The notes beneath the pieces are model-generated. The model was not told the origin of the DNA, did not search any database, and saw only the letters and a list, made by a program, of their open reading frames with translations. The position numbers were made by a program, and so were the translations under genes. A stretch of 64,000 nt of DNA from Actinomycetota bacterium (GTDB lineage Bacteria > Actinomycetota > Coriobacteriia > Anaerosomatales > Anaerosomataceae): the NCBI GenBank assembly GCA_004348925.1, contig RCMX01000006.1, positions 355,930 through 419,929 of the forward strand, written 5' to 3'. Below are positions 61,444-64,000 of the stretch, one piece after another; position 1 is the first letter of the stretch, and each line of letters starts with the position of its first letter.

Positions 61444-62277
61444 ATGAGCGACCACGATGCGACATCGATTAAGGAGGCTGTGCGCGACAGGTATGCAGGC
61501 CACGCCAGGACGAAGACGTCATGTTGCGGCGGCGGCACGTCGTGCTGCGACTCCCCGACGAGTTCCGCAGACGTTCTCGCGGATTACGACGCGGGCGATC
61601 TCTCGGCGATTCCGGCCGACGCCGACCTGGGACTAGGCTGCGGCAATCCCCTGGCGCTCGAATCGGTACGCCCCGGCGAGGTGGTCGTCGACCTCGGCAG
61701 CGGCGGCGGCATCGACTGTTTCCTGGCGGCCAAGCGCTTGGGACCCGGGGGACGCGTCATCGGCGTCGATATGACACCCGAGATGATCGCCCTTGCTCGC
61801 CGCAACGCCGAGCGATCGGGAGCCGATAACGTCGAGTTCCGTCTCGGCGAGATCGAGGCGCTGCCGGTGCAAGACGGCACGGTCGACCTCGTCATCTCGA
61901 ACTGCGTGATCAACCTGGTGCCTGACAAGACGCGAGCGTTCGCCGAGGCGCTGCGAATCCTCAAGCCCGGTGGTCGGATCTCGGTGTCGGACATCGTGAC
62001 GACGGCGCCACTGCCCGTCGCGGCCCGTCAGTCGGTAGGTGCGTACGTGGCGTGCCTCGGCGGAGCGATGGTGCTGGACGAGTACCTTGCTGCGGCACGC
62101 GAGGCCGGCTTCGAAGACGTACGTGTGGTCTCGGAGTCATCCTACGCGACCTGCGACGAAGAGGCCGAGGAGCTCGTGGCCGCGTTCGGCGCGGACGCCG
62201 GCGTGGCGCATGAAGACGCGCTTGCCGCCGCGCAGCTCTTCCGCAGCGTCACCGTTCACGCACGGCGACCGCTCTAG
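61444..62277 (+). CDS. arsM: Arsenite S-adenosylmethionine methyltransferase
   Basis: ArsM methylates As(III) using SAM. The 277-residue protein has the SAM loop VVDLGSGGGIDCFLAA (about 81-96), VIGVDMTPEMIALAR and SNCVINLVPDK, the ArsM signature. As(III)-binding cysteines lie at Cys66 (LGLGCGNPL), Cys92 and the SNC Cys. An extra N-terminal Cys-rich stretch (TSCCGGGTSCCDS) is typical of the longer bacterial forms. AAGGAGG precedes the ATG. It shares the hgcC operon; nearby ArsP-type permease and ACR3 are 52 kb away. Confidence 0.95.
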   Translation: MSDHDATSIKEAVRDRYAGHARTKTSCCGGGTSCCDSPTSSADVLADYDAGDLSAIPADADLGLGCGNPLALESVRPGEVVVDLGSGGGIDCFLAAKRLGPGGRVIGVDMTPEMIALARRNAERSGADNVEFRLGEIEALPVQDGTVDLVISNCVINLVPDKTRAFAEALRILKPGGRISVSDIVTTAPLPVAARQSVGAYVACLGGAMVLDEYLAAAREAGFEDVRVVSESSYATCDEEAEELVAAFGADAGVAHEDALAAAQLFRSVTVHARRPL

Positions 62278-62390
62278 CCATTCACCGAAGTGAAAGCATC
62301 ATTAAGCAGGAATGAGGCTTCTTCAGTAGAACTGAATACTCGCGGTCTCAGACCGCATATCGATCCACGAGCGCCAGAGGGGAATCGGCC

Positions 62391-62582
62391 GTGGAGAAGA
62401 CCACGAACACGGGACACGGCGCCGCGATGCACGTCGGCGTAGCCATCGCCGCCGGTGCAGGGCTTGGCATCGTCGTTGGGGAACTCATCGGCAGTATGCT
62501 CCTCGGGCTGCTCCTGGGTTCTGCGCTCGGCGTTGTCGCCGGAACTGCGTTCCAGACAGGGTTTGGCAGGGCACGCCGCTAG
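62391..62582 (+). CDS. Small glycine-zipper membrane protein
   Basis: A 63-residue protein with two hydrophobic segments rich in Gly and Ala (VAIAAGAGLGIVVGELIG and LLLGSALGVVAGTAF), like glycine-zipper membrane proteins. The start is GTG. An inverted repeat GCGGTCTCAGACCGC lies 35 bases upstream. Not recognised; small size limits confidence. Confidence 0.6.
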   Translation: MEKTTNTGHGAAMHVGVAIAAGAGLGIVVGELIGSMLLGLLLGSALGVVAGTAFQTGFGRARR

Positions 62583-62667
62583 CTGCACGGCTCCGAAGAC
62601 AGCCGCTCGACGACGTTCGTCGCCCCCGTAGCTCGGCTTCGTGCGAACACCGGACCGTCTCGCCGGC

Positions 62668-64000
62668 CTAACCCCGCCCCTTGTCCTTGTAGAACTGCTT
62701 GGCGCTCTTGTGGATGATCTTCCACTTGCGTGTCTCCTCTTGCCTGAGACGCACATCGGTCTTCATCGCGGCGACCTGCGCTTCGCGCTGGAGCTTGTGA
62801 TACGACTCGAGCCGTGCGGCCGGGAGCGTTCCCGCCTCCACCGCCGCGATCACCGCGCACCCCGGCTCGCCGGTGTGCGTGCAGTCGCCGAAGCGGCACT
62901 CCTCGGCAAGCTCGGTGATGTCGGCGAACGCGGTGGCGACGCCCTCCTCGGCATCGGTCATCGCGACGGCGCGGAGTCCGGGAGTGTCCACGAGCACGCC
63001 GCCGCCGGGAAGCGGCACGATCTCGCGGGCGACCGTCTTGTGGCGACCCTTGCCGTCGGCTGCGCGCACCTCGGCCGTGGCCTGGCTGTCGGTACCGGTG
63101 AGCAGGTTGATGAGCGTGGACTTGCCAGCGCCGGAGGGACCCACGAGCGCGACGGTGCGCCCGGGTCCGACGTACGCGTCGAGCGCGTCGGTTCCCGTGC
63201 CGTCGAGCGCGCTTGTCACGAGCACGTCCACGCCGAGGGCGATCTCCACGACCGCCTGGCGGGCAGCCTCGGCATCCTCGGAGAGGTCGGACTTCGTGAG
63301 CACGACGACCGGCACCGCACCGCTCTCCCACGCGAGTGCGAGCTCGCGCTCGATGCGCCGCAGGTTGGGACCCTCGGCGATCGGGTGCACGATGAACGCG
63401 GTGTCGATGTTCGCGGCAAGCACCTGCGCGGATGTCATCTTGCCGGGGTCGCCGCGCATGAACGCCGAGGTACGCGGCAGCACGGCCTCCACGAACGGGA
63501 TCTCGTGGGTCGATGCGGGGTCGTACATCACCCAGTCGCCCACGGCGGGCAGCTGGTCGGGGGTGAGTTCCTTGTAGAGTCGCGGCGACGGCTCCACACG
63601 AACGACGCCGTCCTCGGAGTTCGCGAGCACGGAGCCGCGGTCGGCGCGCATCACACGGGCAAGCCGCAAGCCGGCTTCTTCGTGCGGCGCCGCGAGTGCG
63701 CGCACGCGATCGTTCAGGCCGAGATGCTCCAGGTCGAGGCGGTCCAGGCGCGCGAACGTCGCGTCGATGACGTCGGGAGCCGTGTTGCGCGCCGCGGCCA
63801 GGAGCGCATCGGCTTTCTCGCGCTGCGCCTCGGCGGCCGTGGGCCGCCCGGCTGCGTCGAACGCGTCCGCTCGCGCCTCGAGCACCCGCGAGAGCAGCAC
63901 CGCGCGCGCGGCGTCGAGCTCGCCACCTGCGGCGAGAAACGCCACGAGCGACTCGGGCGTGAGCGCGTCGATGAGCGACGGCTCCGCGTTCGCGGTCAGG
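62668..64000 (-). CDS. rsgA: RsgA ribosome-assembly GTPase, with an N-terminal extension running off the window
   Basis: RsgA is a circularly permuted GTPase that matures the 30S ribosomal subunit. Order of motifs: OB-like domain (LANSEDGVVRVEPSPR), G4 VVLTKSDLSED, G1 LVGPSGAGKSTLINLLTG, G3 DTPGLR, then the zinc site with CRFGDCTHTGEPGC. These match the YloQ/RsgA family. The usual N-terminus would begin near LEHLGLNDRVRAL, but no start codon fits there and the frame continues open to the edge. It passes through a helical segment of about 80 residues or more (FLAAGGELDAARAVLLSRVL) unlike RsgA. This suggests a fusion or long extension; the true start is outside the window or at a GTG near 63945. 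Confidence 0.88.
   Translation of the reverse strand, partial: LTANAEPSLIDALTPESLVAFLAAGGELDAARAVLLSRVLEARADAFDAAGRPTAAEAQREKADALLAAARNTAPDVIDATFARLDRLDLEHLGLNDRVRALAAPHEEAGLRLARVMRADRGSVLANSEDGVVRVEPSPRLYKELTPDQLPAVGDWVMYDPASTHEIPFVEAVLPRTSAFMRGDPGKMTSAQVLAANIDTAFIVHPIAEGPNLRRIERELALAWESGAVPVVVLTKSDLSEDAEAARQAVVEIALGVDVLVTSALDGTGTDALDAYVGPGRTVALVGPSGAGKSTLINLLTGTDSQATAEVRAADGKGRHKTVAREIVPLPGGGVLVDTPGLRAVAMTDAEEGVATAFADITELAEECRFGDCTHTGEPGCAVIAAVEAGTLPAARLESYHKLQREAQVAAMKTDVRLRQEETRKWKIIHKSAKQFYKDKGRG

Noticed and set aside
61184-61560. Cys-rich starts of hgcC and arsM examined for selenocysteine TGA codons
   Set aside because: All positions are ordinary Cys codons; the frames contain no internal TGA.

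Overview
The window is one GC-rich bacterial contig with gene-dense, mostly operonic organisation. Several features point to an anaerobic actinobacterium of the Coriobacteriia / OPB41 (Anaerosomatales) kind: two secreted proteins with cell-wall-binding repeat 2 modules, rubrerythrin, a reductive activator of corrinoid proteins, an Archaeoglobus-type IscS/IscU pair, hgcAB, and split purS/purQ/purL. No rRNA or other taxonomic marker lies in the window, so this placement is an inference.

Layout. Positions 1-3.7 kb (minus) hold a purine operon, purC - two membrane genes - purS - purQ - membrane gene - purL (cut by the window edge). At 3.9-5.8 kb are a small membrane protein and a RACo-type corrinoid activator. 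At 5.9-7.4 kb is a membrane-fused spermidine-synthase-like protein. At 7.4-10.5 kb (minus) is an arsenic operon: arsR, a CxxC thioredoxin, an ArsP-type permease, a thioredoxin-sized gene with an in-frame TGA (selenoprotein candidate), and ACR3. At 10.6-14.3 kb are a beta-helix surface protein and a lipoprotein. At 14.3-20.1 kb (minus) is a copper/thiol cluster: copA with three metal-binding domains, two cupredoxin-bearing membrane proteins and Cys-rich membrane proteins. From 20 to 30 kb come rubrerythrin, an OFA-type transporter, a DUF2239/GIY-YIG pair behind a twin-operator promoter, small enzymes, two more spermidine-synthase-like proteins and an EamA exporter. At 30-35.5 kb is a MacAB-like efflux operon beside a two-component system, followed by purB, a terpenoid-cyclase-fold protein, a PH-domain protein and a bactofilin/YhbD pair. 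At 40-47.5 kb are two TetR-controlled redox units, a CWB2-M28 peptidase and an ATP-grasp protein. At 47.5-50.2 kb (minus) is a tusA-dsrE-iscS-iscU sulfur operon. At 50.8-54.3 kb are a TetR-controlled ABC exporter and two very small genes. At 54.5-58.9 kb are SulP, TspO and membrane proteins. At 59-62.3 kb (plus) is TetR-hgcA-hgcB-hgcC-arsM, then rsgA at the right edge.

The most important content is the mercury-methylation locus hgcAB. It is translationally coupled to a TetR regulator and followed by an AbrB-like HgcAB-associated gene and arsM behind their own tandem dyads. Two further unusual systems stand out. One is the arsenic operon gene with an in-frame TGA in a Cys-rich redox-like motif. 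The other is the Fe-S operon: its IscS has Asp where the PLP lysine should be, and its IscU is fused to a degenerate thioredoxin-reductase-like domain. Metal and metalloid handling (As, Hg, Cu) and thiol/sulfur chemistry are the themes linking much of the window. Several transcription factors sit beside clear, self-consistent palindromic operators.
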